The notes beneath the pieces were generated by a model. That model was not told the DNA's origin and searched no databases. It saw nothing but the letters and a program-made list of their open reading frames with translations. From positions 1,178,001 through 1,242,000 of the forward strand of contig NZ_VIWX01000002.1 in NCBI RefSeq assembly GCF_007829955.1: a DNA stretch of 64,000 nucleotides. The letters run 5' to 3'. This DNA is from Saccharopolyspora dendranthemae. GTDB lineage: Bacteria > Actinomycetota > Actinomycetes > Mycobacteriales > Pseudonocardiaceae. This document shows positions 35,168 to 43,506 of this stretch, one piece after another. Numbering within the stretch: position 1 is the first letter of the stretch; every line of letters begins with the position of its first letter. The position numbers and the translations under genes are program-made.

Positions 35168-37936
35168 ATGACTGACAGCGACCGGCTGCACCGTGCCTAC
35201 GGGCTGGACGAGGAGCTCCGCGACCTGGCGTGCGAGGTCAACCGCGCTGCGGCCTGGAGCTACCGGCTGTCCGACGGCGAGCTGCGCTGGTCGACGGGCA
35301 TGGACGAGCTGCTGGAGGTCGGTGACGGCGGCGAGGACGAGCTCCGCGGCCGGCTGCGGGAGCTGATCGCACCTCTGTTGCACTCCGCGGAGACGCTGCA
35401 GGCTCCCGGCTCGCAATCGCTCGAGGAACCGTTCTCGACGTCCTCGGGCGAGCTGCGCGCGATCTTCCTGCGCTGCCGCACGGCGTTCGACCGCGGCGAC
35501 CGCTGCCTGGTCGGGATCGCGGTGGACGTGGCGTCCCCGCTGAACGAGGACCGCCTCGACACCGACATCGCCGATCGCTACCGGCGGCTGGTCGAGATGA
35601 ACCCGGACGCGGTGTGCGTGCACCAGGACGGCACGACCGTCTACGTCAACCCGGCCGGTGTCCGGATGATGCGCGCCACCTCCCCGGACGAGATCGTCGG
35701 CCACCCCATCACCGAATTCGTCGCCAAGCACGCGCAGGCGGAGCTGTTCTCGCGGTTGTCGGTGGCCAACGACCCCGGGACGACCACCGAGCCGGCCGAA
35801 GCCGAGATGATCCGGGTCGACGGCTCGCGGATGCTGGTCGAGTCGGTGGCGGTGCGCACGAGCTGGCACGGACGACCGGCCTTCCAGGTCATCCTGCGCG
35901 ACGTGACCGCCCAGCGGGCGGCCGATGCGGCGCTGCGCTACCAGGCGGCGCTGGTCGAGCACGTCAACAACGCCATCATCGCCACCACCTGGCACGGCGT
36001 GGTGACCAGCTGGAACCCGGCCGCCGAAATGATCTACGGGTTCTCCGCCGATCAGGCTCGCGGACGCCCGACCAGCGATCTCGTGGGCGCGGACATCAAC
36101 CCCGCGGCTTTGCTCGCCGTCGGCGGCACCACGGAGGCCAAGCACCGCCACGCCGACGGCTCGCCGGTGATGGTGCGGATCTCGGCTGCGGAGATGAGCA
36201 ACGGGTACGTGCTGGTGTGCGCCGACGAGACGGCGCGGCGCACGGCCGAGAAGCGCTACGCGACCGTGGTCAGCCTCCTCGACGAGGGCGTGCTGATCAT
36301 CGATTCGAACGGCCGGATCGTGATGGCCAACCCGGCGGCGACGGCCATCCTGGGCACCGCGGAGGACGATCTGGTGGGCACGGACCCGCAGTCCTGGGTG
36401 GCCTTCGACGAGGAGGACAACCGGCTGCCGCAGGCGCCGTCCTTGCAGACGCGCTTCACCGGCGAGCCGGAGAACCGCCGGGTGGCGCGCTTCGTCCGCC
36501 CGGACGGGACCAGCGCGTGGCTGGCGATCTCGGCGCGCTCGCTGACCCCGGACGACTCCCCACCGCACCGGACGATGGTGTCGTTCACCGACATCACCGA
36601 GCCGCGCGCGTTCCGCAAGCAGCTGGAGCGGGAGGCCACCCACGATCCGCTGACCGGGCTGGCGAACCGGACGATGGTGCTGCGCCGGCTGCAGAACGCG
36701 ATGCGCGAGCACGACCGCACCACGCCGACCGGCGTGATGTTCATCGACCTGGACAAGTTCAAGATCATCAACGACTCGCTCGGGCACGTCGTCGGCGACG
36801 AGGTCCTGCGGGTGGCCGGTGAGCGGTTGCGGTCGGTGATGGACTCCGACGAGCACGTCGGCAGGCACGGCGGTGACGAGTTCGTGGTGCTGGTGCACGA
36901 CGAGGAGGACCCGGCGCGGTTGCACGCGCTGGCCGACCGGATCCGGCGGCGCCTGACCGAACCGATCATGGTCGAGGGCAGGCACCTGCACGTCGACGCC
37001 AGCATCGGGATCGTGCTCGTCCCTCCCGACGACTCCCGCACCGCGGAGGACGTGCTGCGCGACGCGGACGTGGCCATGTACGAGGCCAAGACGCGCGGCC
37101 GCGGGCGGGTGGCGTTCTTCGACGTCCAGCTGCGCGAGCGCCTGCAGCGCTTCCTGGAGCTGGAGCAGGACCTGCGCTCGGCGGTCGAGAACGGCGAGCT
37201 GTGGCTCGCCTACCAGCCCATCGTCAACCTGCACGCCAACCGGGTGAGCGGGGTCGAAGCGCTGCTGCGCTGGACGCACCCGGTGCACGGAACGGTCTCG
37301 CCGGAGGAGTTCATCCCGATGGCGGAGGAGAGCGACCTGATCCACCACATCGGCGCGTGGGCGCTGTCCACGGCGGTGGAGGAGATCGCCCGGTTCCGGA
37401 CGCGCTACGACCTCGACCTGCAGGTGAAGGCCAACCTGTCGGTGCGGCAGCTCGAAGATCCCGCTCTTCCCGAATCCGTGGACGAGGCCCTGCGCAAGAC
37501 CGGGTTGTCGGCGAAGTCGCTGTCGCTGGAGATCACCGAGAGCGCGCTCATGCACGATCCGGCCACGGCGACGCGGATGCTGCAGGAACTGCGCCGCTAC
37601 GGCGTGCAACTGGCCATCGACGACTTCGGCACGGGCTACTCCTCGCTGGCGCAGCTGCTCCGGCTGCCGCTGGACTCGTTGAAGATCGACCGGTCGTTCA
37701 TCGTCGGCATCGCCCACTCCCACGACGCGGCGGCGCTGGTCAACAGCATCATGGCGATGGCGCACGCGGTCGATCTCGCGGTGATCGCCGAAGGCGTGGA
37801 GACCGCCGAGCAGCTGGAGGTGCTGCGGCGGTCGGGCTGCGACCAGGCGCAGGGGTACTACATGAGCCGACCTGTACCGGTCGGCGACCTGGCCGAGGCG
37901 ATCGAGCGCGCCGACCGCCGCACCAGGCGGGAATGA
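35168..37936 (+). CDS. PAS-GGDEF-EAL cyclic-di-GMP enzyme
   Basis: The 922-residue soluble protein has an N-terminal PAS-like segment (about 1-125), three further PAS domains (about 135-255, 258-365, 370-490), GGDEF (about 495-655) and EAL (about 670-915). The cyclase motif is GGDEF (in RHGGDEFVV) and the phosphodiesterase motif is EAL (in GVEALLRW), with DDFGTGYSSL and the later EGVE intact. It could both make and degrade c-di-GMP, with balance set by the PAS sensors. The ATG has GGAGGGC upstream. No partner gene is linked; the HxlR gene follows on the same strand. Confidence 0.93.
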   Translation: MTDSDRLHRAYGLDEELRDLACEVNRAAAWSYRLSDGELRWSTGMDELLEVGDGGEDELRGRLRELIAPLLHSAETLQAPGSQSLEEPFSTSSGELRAIFLRCRTAFDRGDRCLVGIAVDVASPLNEDRLDTDIADRYRRLVEMNPDAVCVHQDGTTVYVNPAGVRMMRATSPDEIVGHPITEFVAKHAQAELFSRLSVANDPGTTTEPAEAEMIRVDGSRMLVESVAVRTSWHGRPAFQVILRDVTAQRAADAALRYQAALVEHVNNAIIATTWHGVVTSWNPAAEMIYGFSADQARGRPTSDLVGADINPAALLAVGGTTEAKHRHADGSPVMVRISAAEMSNGYVLVCADETARRTAEKRYATVVSLLDEGVLIIDSNGRIVMANPAATAILGTAEDDLVGTDPQSWVAFDEEDNRLPQAPSLQTRFTGEPENRRVARFVRPDGTSAWLAISARSLTPDDSPPHRTMVSFTDITEPRAFRKQLEREATHDPLTGLANRTMVLRRLQNAMREHDRTTPTGVMFIDLDKFKIINDSLGHVVGDEVLRVAGERLRSVMDSDEHVGRHGGDEFVVLVHDEEDPARLHALADRIRRRLTEPIMVEGRHLHVDASIGIVLVPPDDSRTAEDVLRDADVAMYEAKTRGRGRVAFFDVQLRERLQRFLELEQDLRSAVENGELWLAYQPIVNLHANRVSGVEALLRWTHPVHGTVSPEEFIPMAEESDLIHHIGAWALSTAVEEIARFRTRYDLDLQVKANLSVRQLEDPALPESVDEALRKTGLSAKSLSLEITESALMHDPATATRMLQELRRYGVQLAIDDFGTGYSSLAQLLRLPLDSLKIDRSFIVGIAHSHDAAALVNSIMAMAHAVDLAVIAEGVETAEQLEVLRRSGCDQAQGYYMSRPVPVGDLAEAIERADRRTRRE

Positions 37937-37938
37937 GG

Positions 37939-37959
37939 CGGGTTGCGTCACGCAACCCG
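37939..37959. promoter_or_regulatory. HxlR operator, site 1
   Basis: CGGGTTGCG (37939-37947) and CGCAACCCG (37951-37959) form a perfect inverted repeat with a TCA spacer. It ends 13 bases before the HxlR start codon. The same pattern recurs at 40056-40074, which supports it as this regulator's site. Confidence 0.75.
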
Positions 37960-37972
37960 TATCCTGCGAGTC

Positions 37973-38467
37973 ATGCGGCGGACGTCTCTGGCTCACTGGC
38001 CCTGTTCGATCGCGCGCGCCCTCGACCTGCTGGGCGACCAGTGGACTCCGCTGGTGCTCCGGGAGGCGTTCTACGGCATCCGGCGCTTCGACGACTTCCA
38101 GCAATCGCTGGGCATCGCGCGCAACACGCTCGCCGAACGACTGCGCCGACTCGTCGACGAAGGGTTGTTCGACAAGAACGCCTACCAGGACGAGCCCCCG
38201 CGGTACGACTACGTGCTCACCGAGAAGGGCCTCGACTTCTACGGCGTGCTGGCCGTCATGTCCCGCTGGGGCGACCGCTGGCTCTCCGAGGACGCGGGCG
38301 CACCCGTGGTGCTGCACCACCGGACGTGCGGCCACGACACGCACGCCGAGGTGGTCTGCGCGGCCTGCGGCGAGCCGTTGCGCGCCGAGGAGACCGCGGC
38401 CCACCTCGGGCCCGGGTACCCCGCCCGGCTCGCCGAGCGGCCCGACGTGCGGGCGCGGTTCGGCTGA
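37973..38467 (+). CDS. HxlR-family transcriptional regulator
   Basis: The 164-residue winged-helix protein has the HxlR pattern: CSIARALDLLGDQWTPLVLREAFYG, RRFDDFQQSLGIARNTLAERLRRL and the wing PPRYDYVLTEKG. The C-terminal part has a HRTCGH...CAACGEPL cysteine set resembling a small zinc ribbon. HxlR proteins sense oxidants, aldehydes or quinones. A perfect inverted repeat just upstream and a near-copy before the SRPBCC/LLM pair suggest it controls itself and those genes. It converges with the LLM gene, 4 bases apart. Confidence 0.87.
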   Translation: MRRTSLAHWPCSIARALDLLGDQWTPLVLREAFYGIRRFDDFQQSLGIARNTLAERLRRLVDEGLFDKNAYQDEPPRYDYVLTEKGLDFYGVLAVMSRWGDRWLSEDAGAPVVLHHRTCGHDTHAEVVCAACGEPLRAEETAAHLGPGYPARLAERPDVRARFG

Positions 38468-38471
38468 GCCC

Positions 38472-39506
38472 TCACAGCTCCCGGACCAGGTCCAGCGCCC
38501 GCCCCAGTGTGGTGAGCCGCTCGTCGAGGGTGTCTCCCGCCGGGTAGAACCGGACGGCCTTCACCCCTGCGTCCCGCCAGACGCGCAGCCGTTCCCGCAC
38601 CCTCTCCTCGGTGCCGATCAGGGTCGTGCCCAGCACCATCTCGTCGGTGACCAGCTCTGCGGCACCCTCGCGGTCGCCCGCCTGCCAGCGCTCGCGCACG
38701 GCCTCGGCGACCGCGTGCCAGCCCTGCCGGGCGTAGGCGCGGTGGTAGAAGTTGGTCTTGGCCGAGCCCATGCCGCCGAGCGAGAAGGCCAGTTCCCTCT
38801 TGCGCGGCGCCAGCACGTCGCTCAGCTCGCCGGGATCGGCGACGAAGGCGACCTCGGCGCCCTGGCTGATGTCGAGCTCGTCGCGGCTGCGGCCGGCCTT
38901 GGCCAGCCCCGCGTCGAGGTGTTCGAAGTAGGCCGAGGCACCTTCCGGCACGAAGCTGGTGCCCAGCCAGCCGTCGGCGATCTCGCCGGTGAGCTCCAGC
39001 ATCTTCGGCGACAGGGTGGCCAGGTGCACGGGCACGTCCACCGGCGGGATCGACACCCGCATCGGCCTGGACTCCCCTGCGCGCGGGATGGTGAAGTGCT
39101 CGCCGCTGTGCGTGATCTTCTCCCCGGCGAACACCTGCCGCACGACCTGCACGGTCTCGCGCATCCGCCCGAGCGGGCGGGCGAAGTCGACGCCGTGCAG
39201 CCCTTCGATCACCTGCGGCCCCGAGGCGCCCAGGCCGAGGTGGAACCTCCCGTCCGACAGGTGCGCGAGGGTCATCGCGGCCTGCGCGATGGCGACCGGT
39301 GTGCGCGTGCCCAGCTGCACGATGCCCGAGCCGAGGTGGAGGGTTTCGGTGCGCGCGGCCAGGTACCCGAGCGCGGAGGGCGCGTCGGAGCCCCAGGCTT
39401 CGGCCACCCAGCACATGTCCAGGCCGAGCTTCTCGGCTTCGCGGACGAACTCGACCGTCTCGCGCCAGTCACCACCGGAGGCCTCGATCGTGGTGGCGGT
39501 GCGCAT
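38472..39506 (-). CDS. LLM-class F420-dependent oxidoreductase
   Basis: The 344-residue TIM-barrel protein has luciferase-like monooxygenase features of the F420-using branch: EKLGLDMCWVAEAWGSDAPS near the N-terminus, LGSGIVQLGTRTPVAIAQAA, FHLGLGASGPQVIEGLHG and VPVHLATLSPKMLELTGE. It would transfer hydride between F420 and an unknown alcohol, aldehyde or ketone. Its ATG overlaps the stop of the SRPBCC gene by one base (TGATG), so both are translated together and are probably controlled by the neighbouring HxlR protein. Confidence 0.85.
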   Translation of the reverse strand: MRTATTIEASGGDWRETVEFVREAEKLGLDMCWVAEAWGSDAPSALGYLAARTETLHLGSGIVQLGTRTPVAIAQAAMTLAHLSDGRFHLGLGASGPQVIEGLHGVDFARPLGRMRETVQVVRQVFAGEKITHSGEHFTIPRAGESRPMRVSIPPVDVPVHLATLSPKMLELTGEIADGWLGTSFVPEGASAYFEHLDAGLAKAGRSRDELDISQGAEVAFVADPGELSDVLAPRKRELAFSLGGMGSAKTNFYHRAYARQGWHAVAEAVRERWQAGDREGAAELVTDEMVLGTTLIGTEERVRERLRVWRDAGVKAVRFYPAGDTLDERLTTLGRALDLVREL

Positions 39507-40018
39507 CAGGCGGCCGTTTCCGCGAGCTGCTTGATGCCGGCGAGGTTGGTGGTCAGGCTCCGCTCGAAGTCGCGCAGCCGGACGAAGACGATCTTCTGCT
39601 CCTTCTCCGGCATCCGCTCGATCGCCAGGGACAGCCCTGAGGGAGCCGGGCCTATCTGCGCCCACTGGCTCAGGTGCGTGCCTCCGTCCTCGGGCCGGAG
39701 CGCGAACCTCCAGGACGCCATCGGGTTCTCGGGGTCCTTGACCGCCCACCCGAAGGCCCGCTCGGGTTCGAACACGACGACGTGCGAGGTCGTGGTCCAC
39801 TCCCCCAGCGCGTCGTTGCGGTTGCGCCCGGTGAACCTGGCTCCCAGCGACGGCCCCTCGGCGCCGTCGAGCCAGTGGATCTCCTGCAGCTCCTCGCTCA
39901 TCCGGGCGATCAGCTGCATGTCGGTGATCAGTTCCCACACCCGTCGCGGCGGGGAGTCGATCCAGGTCTCGACCTCGACCGAAGGCCCGTCCGCGTAGCG
40001 CGCGCCAGTCCACTCCAT
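39506..40018 (-). CDS. SRPBCC (START-like) ligand-binding protein
   Basis: The 170-residue protein has the SRPBCC fold: SVEVETWIDSPPRRVWELITDMQ, an ARFTGRNRN strand and a long C-terminal helix (RDFERSLTTNLAGIKQLAE). It likely binds a hydrophobic ligand or acts as a cyclase/dehydratase helper to the coupled F420-dependent enzyme. The start at MEWTG follows GAGGAGG. Upstream lies the second HxlR-type operator. Confidence 0.8.
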   Translation of the reverse strand: MEWTGARYADGPSVEVETWIDSPPRRVWELITDMQLIARMSEELQEIHWLDGAEGPSLGARFTGRNRNDALGEWTTTSHVVVFEPERAFGWAVKDPENPMASWRFALRPEDGGTHLSQWAQIGPAPSGLSLAIERMPEKEQKIVFVRLRDFERSLTTNLAGIKQLAETAA

Positions 40019-40055
40019 GCCCGTCGGCCTCCTCAACGTACGGCGTTGACCAGTA

Positions 40056-40074
40056 GGGTTTCGTGATGCAACCC
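40056..40074. promoter_or_regulatory. HxlR operator, site 2
   Basis: GGGTTTCGTGATGCAACCC has the same 7-5-7 form as GGGTTGCGTCACGCAACCC at site 1, with one arm mismatch. It lies 38 bases before the SRPBCC start on the minus strand. Confidence 0.7.
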
Positions 40075-40107
40075 GCATTGTCAACTACCGCACGATGAGG
40101 ACGCCGT

Positions 40108-40605
40108 TCAGCTCAAGCGCGACGGAGAAGGCGAGACCGGTATCGGCACCGACACCTGCGGGAGCACGACCTCGCGGCCGGCCTCCAGCGCCTCCTTGAC
40201 CTCGGCGACCACTTCCCGGCTGGACGTCGAACAGGCGAACGCAGCGCGTGCGTGCTCGCTGATCACGGCGTGATCGCACACCTCGATCTCCACGTGCCGG
40301 AACACGTGCGTCATGCCTTCGACCTCGGAGAAGCTGTAGGTGATGGTCACCGAGGACGCGCGATCGTCGGCCCGGGACCGGACGATCCACCGCCTCCCCG
40401 GTTCGGCCTCCAACACCGACCAGTCGTCACCTCGGACTCCCCGCCAGACCGTGCCCTCGGGCTGCCTGCCCGGCGGGACGAGTGTCCACCCTGGATCGGT
40501 CACCAGCCGGCTCTCCTCCCAATTGGCCGGATTGGTGATGTAGCTGTAGACGTCCGCGGCCGAACATTCGATGTCGGTCTCGGCCATCGTCGAATAGAAG
40601 GGCAT
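40108..40605 (-). CDS. second SRPBCC-family protein
   Basis: The 165-residue protein opens MAETDIECSAADVYSYITNPANW, the usual SRPBCC start, and continues with GDDWSVLEAEPGRRWIVRS and SVTITYSFSEVEGMTHV beta strands. The C-terminal helix VVAEVKEALEAGREVVL is followed by a proline/serine tail. It is distinct in sequence from the SRPBCC protein 90 bases downstream. The start could be Met 1 (MPFYSTMAE) or Met 7. Ligand unknown. Confidence 0.75.
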   Translation of the reverse strand: MPFYSTMAETDIECSAADVYSYITNPANWEESRLVTDPGWTLVPPGRQPEGTVWRGVRGDDWSVLEAEPGRRWIVRSRADDRASSVTITYSFSEVEGMTHVFRHVEIEVCDHAVISEHARAAFACSTSSREVVAEVKEALEAGREVVLPQVSVPIPVSPSPSRLS

Positions 40606-41183
40606 GGCTCAAGCGTCCTTCCACTCAATTTTCGCTCCGGACGCGCCGCGACCGGATTACCCCCACCGGGACCATTGTTGGGCCCGAAAGGGAATCAGCA
40701 ACTCGATCGGAGCGCGCAGTCGATGTCCCAGGCACGCCACCGGGCGGCCCCAGTGGTGCGGAACACATCTGCCGGCGCCCTCGAAAAGCGCTGGAGCGTA
40801 GCCGGTTTCAAGACGCTCCGGCCCGCACGTCCGACGGCGGCCGGACGCCGTCGCGAAGATCCGCGCGAGCCTACCGAACGAGGCGTCTCCGGCAAGACGG
40901 CGAGTTCGCTTCACATCGCCTCCGAGAAGTCCGTGACCCGCACATTCGTTGCGTCGGCAACATCAGGACTTCTCCGCGTCGACGTCACCCGGTGGGGTGT
41001 GTTTCCAGATCGATTCCGAAGTCCGCGACGGGGTCCGTCACGGACGCGCTCACGAGCCGGAACGGACGTGAAGCCCGACCGCGCGAAGGCCTGCGACCAG
41101 CACATGTACCGTGACTGGCGAACCCACCGGCCCGGCCCGCCGGGCGGTGATCCGCAGGAGCGTCCACAGGAGACTCACCACCG
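40606..41183. other. 578-base region without a recognised gene
   Basis: Short open frames exist on both strands (for example 40657-40914 minus), but none has a family signature or ribosome-binding site. It contains an inverted repeat, GAGAAGTCC (40924-40932) with GGACTTCTC (40966-40974). It probably holds promoters for the SRPBCC gene and rpiA and may include a decayed gene. Confidence 0.5.
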
Positions 41184-41936
41184 ATGCAACCGAGTAACGA
41201 GCAGGACCGGGCGAAGTGGGCCGCGGGTACGGCCGTCATCGACGCCTACATCCGTGACGGCATGAAGCTCGGCCTGGGCTCGGGCACCACCTCGCACTGG
41301 TTCGTCCGCGCGTTGGGCGAAGCGGTGTCGAACGGCCTCACCGTGGTGGGCGTGCCCACCTCGACCGGCACCCGTGATCTGGCGCTCGAGGTCGGCGTGC
41401 CGCTGACGACGCTCGCCGAGGTCGGCAGGCTCGACCTCACGGTCGACGGCGCCGACGAGATCGACCCCGCGGGCCACATGATCAAGGGCGGCGGCGCCTG
41501 CCTCCTCTGGGAGCGCATCATCGCCGACACCTCCGAGAAGATGGTCTGCGTCGTCGACGAGGGCAAGGTCGTCGATCAGCTCGGCAAGTTCCCGCTGCCC
41601 ATCGAGGTCGTGCAGTACGAGTGGCAGGCCACCGAGCGCGCCATCGGCGCGCTGCTGGAGAAGGTCGGCCAGCCCGGGGTCGAGCTGACCCGTCGCGAGA
41701 AGGACGGCGGCCCGCTGGTCACCGACAGCGGCAACTTCATCCTCGACGCGCACCTCGAGGCGATCAAGGACCCGATCGCGCTGGACTCGCAGCTCAACTG
41801 GATCCCCGGTGTGGTGGAGAACGGCCTGTTCACCGGCATCGCGGCCGAGGTCGTGATCGGCCGCGGCGACGGCAGCCACGAGATCCGCGACGTCTCCGCG
41901 ACGCCGTCGGCCCGCCCGTCGACGCGCGGTCGCTGA
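41184..41936 (+). CDS. rpiA: ribose-5-phosphate isomerase A
   Basis: The 250-residue enzyme interconverts ribose 5-phosphate and ribulose 5-phosphate in the pentose phosphate pathway. Family motifs are GLGSGTTS (about 32), VDGADEIDP (about 88) with the catalytic aspartates, KGGGACLLWERI (about 100) with the base region, and VTDSGNFILD (about 185). AGGAGAC precedes the ATG. The last 15 residues are a serine/arginine tail beyond the usual end. Many actinomycetes rely on RpiB; whether this genome also has one cannot be seen here. A perfect 15-bp hairpin follows. Confidence 0.93.
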   Translation: MQPSNEQDRAKWAAGTAVIDAYIRDGMKLGLGSGTTSHWFVRALGEAVSNGLTVVGVPTSTGTRDLALEVGVPLTTLAEVGRLDLTVDGADEIDPAGHMIKGGGACLLWERIIADTSEKMVCVVDEGKVVDQLGKFPLPIEVVQYEWQATERAIGALLEKVGQPGVELTRREKDGGPLVTDSGNFILDAHLEAIKDPIALDSQLNWIPGVVENGLFTGIAAEVVIGRGDGSHEIRDVSATPSARPSTRGR

Positions 41937-41950
41937 ATCGCCGACTCGTG

Positions 41951-41983
41951 AGAGGGGCCGTGAGCATCGCTCACGGCCCCTCT
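41951..41983. terminator. bidirectional hairpin terminator
   Basis: AGAGGGGCCGTGAGC (41951-41965) and GCTCACGGCCCCTCT (41969-41983) pair perfectly over 15 bases with a 3-base loop, between the convergent rpiA and SBP56 genes. Confidence 0.8.
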
Positions 41984-41994
41984 TCGCGTCTGCG

Positions 41995-43407
41995 TCACCT
42001 CGCGTGGCAGTAGGAGTCCGATGAGGCGTCGCCGCCCTGGAGGCGGACCTGGTGAGCGCGGCGCCCTCGGAAGTCATCGCCGCGCGGGAAGAACCCCTCG
42101 TCGACGGTCAGGCCGCCGCGCTGCGGATCGGTGACGACCTTGGCCATCCACGCCCCGACGCCGTCCGGGTAGAACTGGTCGTCCCACGACCCGTAGAGCG
42201 AGTTGGTCAGGTAGATTCGCTCGCCGTCCCGGCTGACCTCGACCATCTGCGGTCCTCCCGACAGCGGCCGGTCGGGTTCGGCCGGGTGCGCGACCCGGCC
42301 GACGATCCCCCCGAGACGGACCGACCCCGTCTCACGCGGCTGGGCGGGATCGCTGACGTCGTACTGCTTGAGCTCCCCGGTCCCCCAGCAGGAGACGTAG
42401 AGGAACCGATCGTCGACGGAGAGGTTGATGTCGGTGACCAGCGGCGGTACCGCGCCGAAGGGCTTCAGCGCGGGCGGCAGCCGATCCGCGTCGGCGGGTG
42501 CCGCGGGAACCGTGATGACCTTGTCCGCCCTCCAGCGATCGCCCTCGCGGGACCAGCGCCAGACCGAGGCCGACAGGTCGTCGGTGTTGGTCACGACGCC
42601 GGCGAAGCCCCAGGTGGCGTTCGGGTCGTGGGAGGGCCGGAGCTCCAGCACCATCTGGTTCTCGGCGCCCAGATCCACCCGCTGCACGTGCCTGCCCTCG
42701 GCCAGGTCCCAGAAGTGCAGGGCATGGCCGTACTCCTTGCCCAGCAGCAGCTCGGGAACCAGGCCGTCCTCGACCATCGACGGCGTGCCCCACTCGCTGC
42801 TGATCAACGTGTTCTGGTTGAGGTGCCACCAGGCGTCGTAGGCCAGCTGCTGCGGTCCCCGGTCGGCCTCCCAGGCGCGCACCACCTCGAAGGTGTCGTG
42901 GTCGAGCACCGCGATGCCGCCTGGGCCTCCGTCCCCGCGGGCCGTGCCGAGGCAGGAGAGGTAGATCCCGTCCGGACCGCAGTGCAGGGTGTGCGGGCGC
43001 GAGTACCCGGCCTTGTCGGCCAGCTCCTCGGCGCTGATCGTGCGCACCAGGCGGGGCTGCTTCGGGTCCGGGTGCGTGTCGAACACGTGCACCGTCGATG
43101 AGCGCAGGCCGGGCAGCAGCAGGTACCGCCGCTGCAGACCGTCGGTGTGGTGGCCGGCGTGGGCGAACGCGCTGCTGCAGGCGTTCCACCCGAAGTGGTG
43201 CAGCTCGTCGCCCTTGGTCGGCAGCTCCACCCACCCCACGACCCGGCCGTGCTCGGGAGAGTCGCGAGCCGTGTCGATGACCGCGAGCGCATCGGGCTGC
43301 TGGGCCTGGCGATCGAAGGTGACCACGTAGGCCAGCTCTTCCGGTGGCGCGGCGATCGCTTCGGCGGGACTGCGGTAGAAGGTCGGATCGACCGCGGGTG
43401 TGCTCAT
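41995..43407 (-). CDS. SBP56-family protein (methanethiol oxidase type)
   Basis: The 470-residue protein matches selenium-binding protein 56: YVVTFDRQAQQPDALAVIDT, ELHHFGWNACSSAFAHAGH near residue 68-88, YSRPHTLHCGPDGIYLSCLG near 135, and FLYVSCWGTGELKQYDVSDP near 340. Bacterial and human members oxidise methanethiol to formaldehyde, hydrogen sulfide and peroxide, using a copper site built of conserved histidines; such histidines are present here. The C-terminus RRAHQVRLQGGDASSDSYC is family-like. It is a single gene. Confidence 0.9.
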   Translation of the reverse strand: MSTPAVDPTFYRSPAEAIAAPPEELAYVVTFDRQAQQPDALAVIDTARDSPEHGRVVGWVELPTKGDELHHFGWNACSSAFAHAGHHTDGLQRRYLLLPGLRSSTVHVFDTHPDPKQPRLVRTISAEELADKAGYSRPHTLHCGPDGIYLSCLGTARGDGGPGGIAVLDHDTFEVVRAWEADRGPQQLAYDAWWHLNQNTLISSEWGTPSMVEDGLVPELLLGKEYGHALHFWDLAEGRHVQRVDLGAENQMVLELRPSHDPNATWGFAGVVTNTDDLSASVWRWSREGDRWRADKVITVPAAPADADRLPPALKPFGAVPPLVTDINLSVDDRFLYVSCWGTGELKQYDVSDPAQPRETGSVRLGGIVGRVAHPAEPDRPLSGGPQMVEVSRDGERIYLTNSLYGSWDDQFYPDGVGAWMAKVVTDPQRGGLTVDEGFFPRGDDFRGRRAHQVRLQGGDASSDSYCHAR

Positions 43408-43506
43408 CTCTTCCTCCTCGGGAGATGGCGTTCGGTCGGTCCAGCATGGTCCCGCAGCCCCACCGCAGCGACCTTGCCCGCGAACAGCGGCGGCAGGGGT
43501 GGTGCT

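Noticed and set aside
35051..38404. 1117-aa minus-strand open frame
   Set aside because: It lies opposite the PAS-GGDEF-EAL and HxlR genes, whose catalytic motifs prove the plus strand; the shadow has no domain signature.
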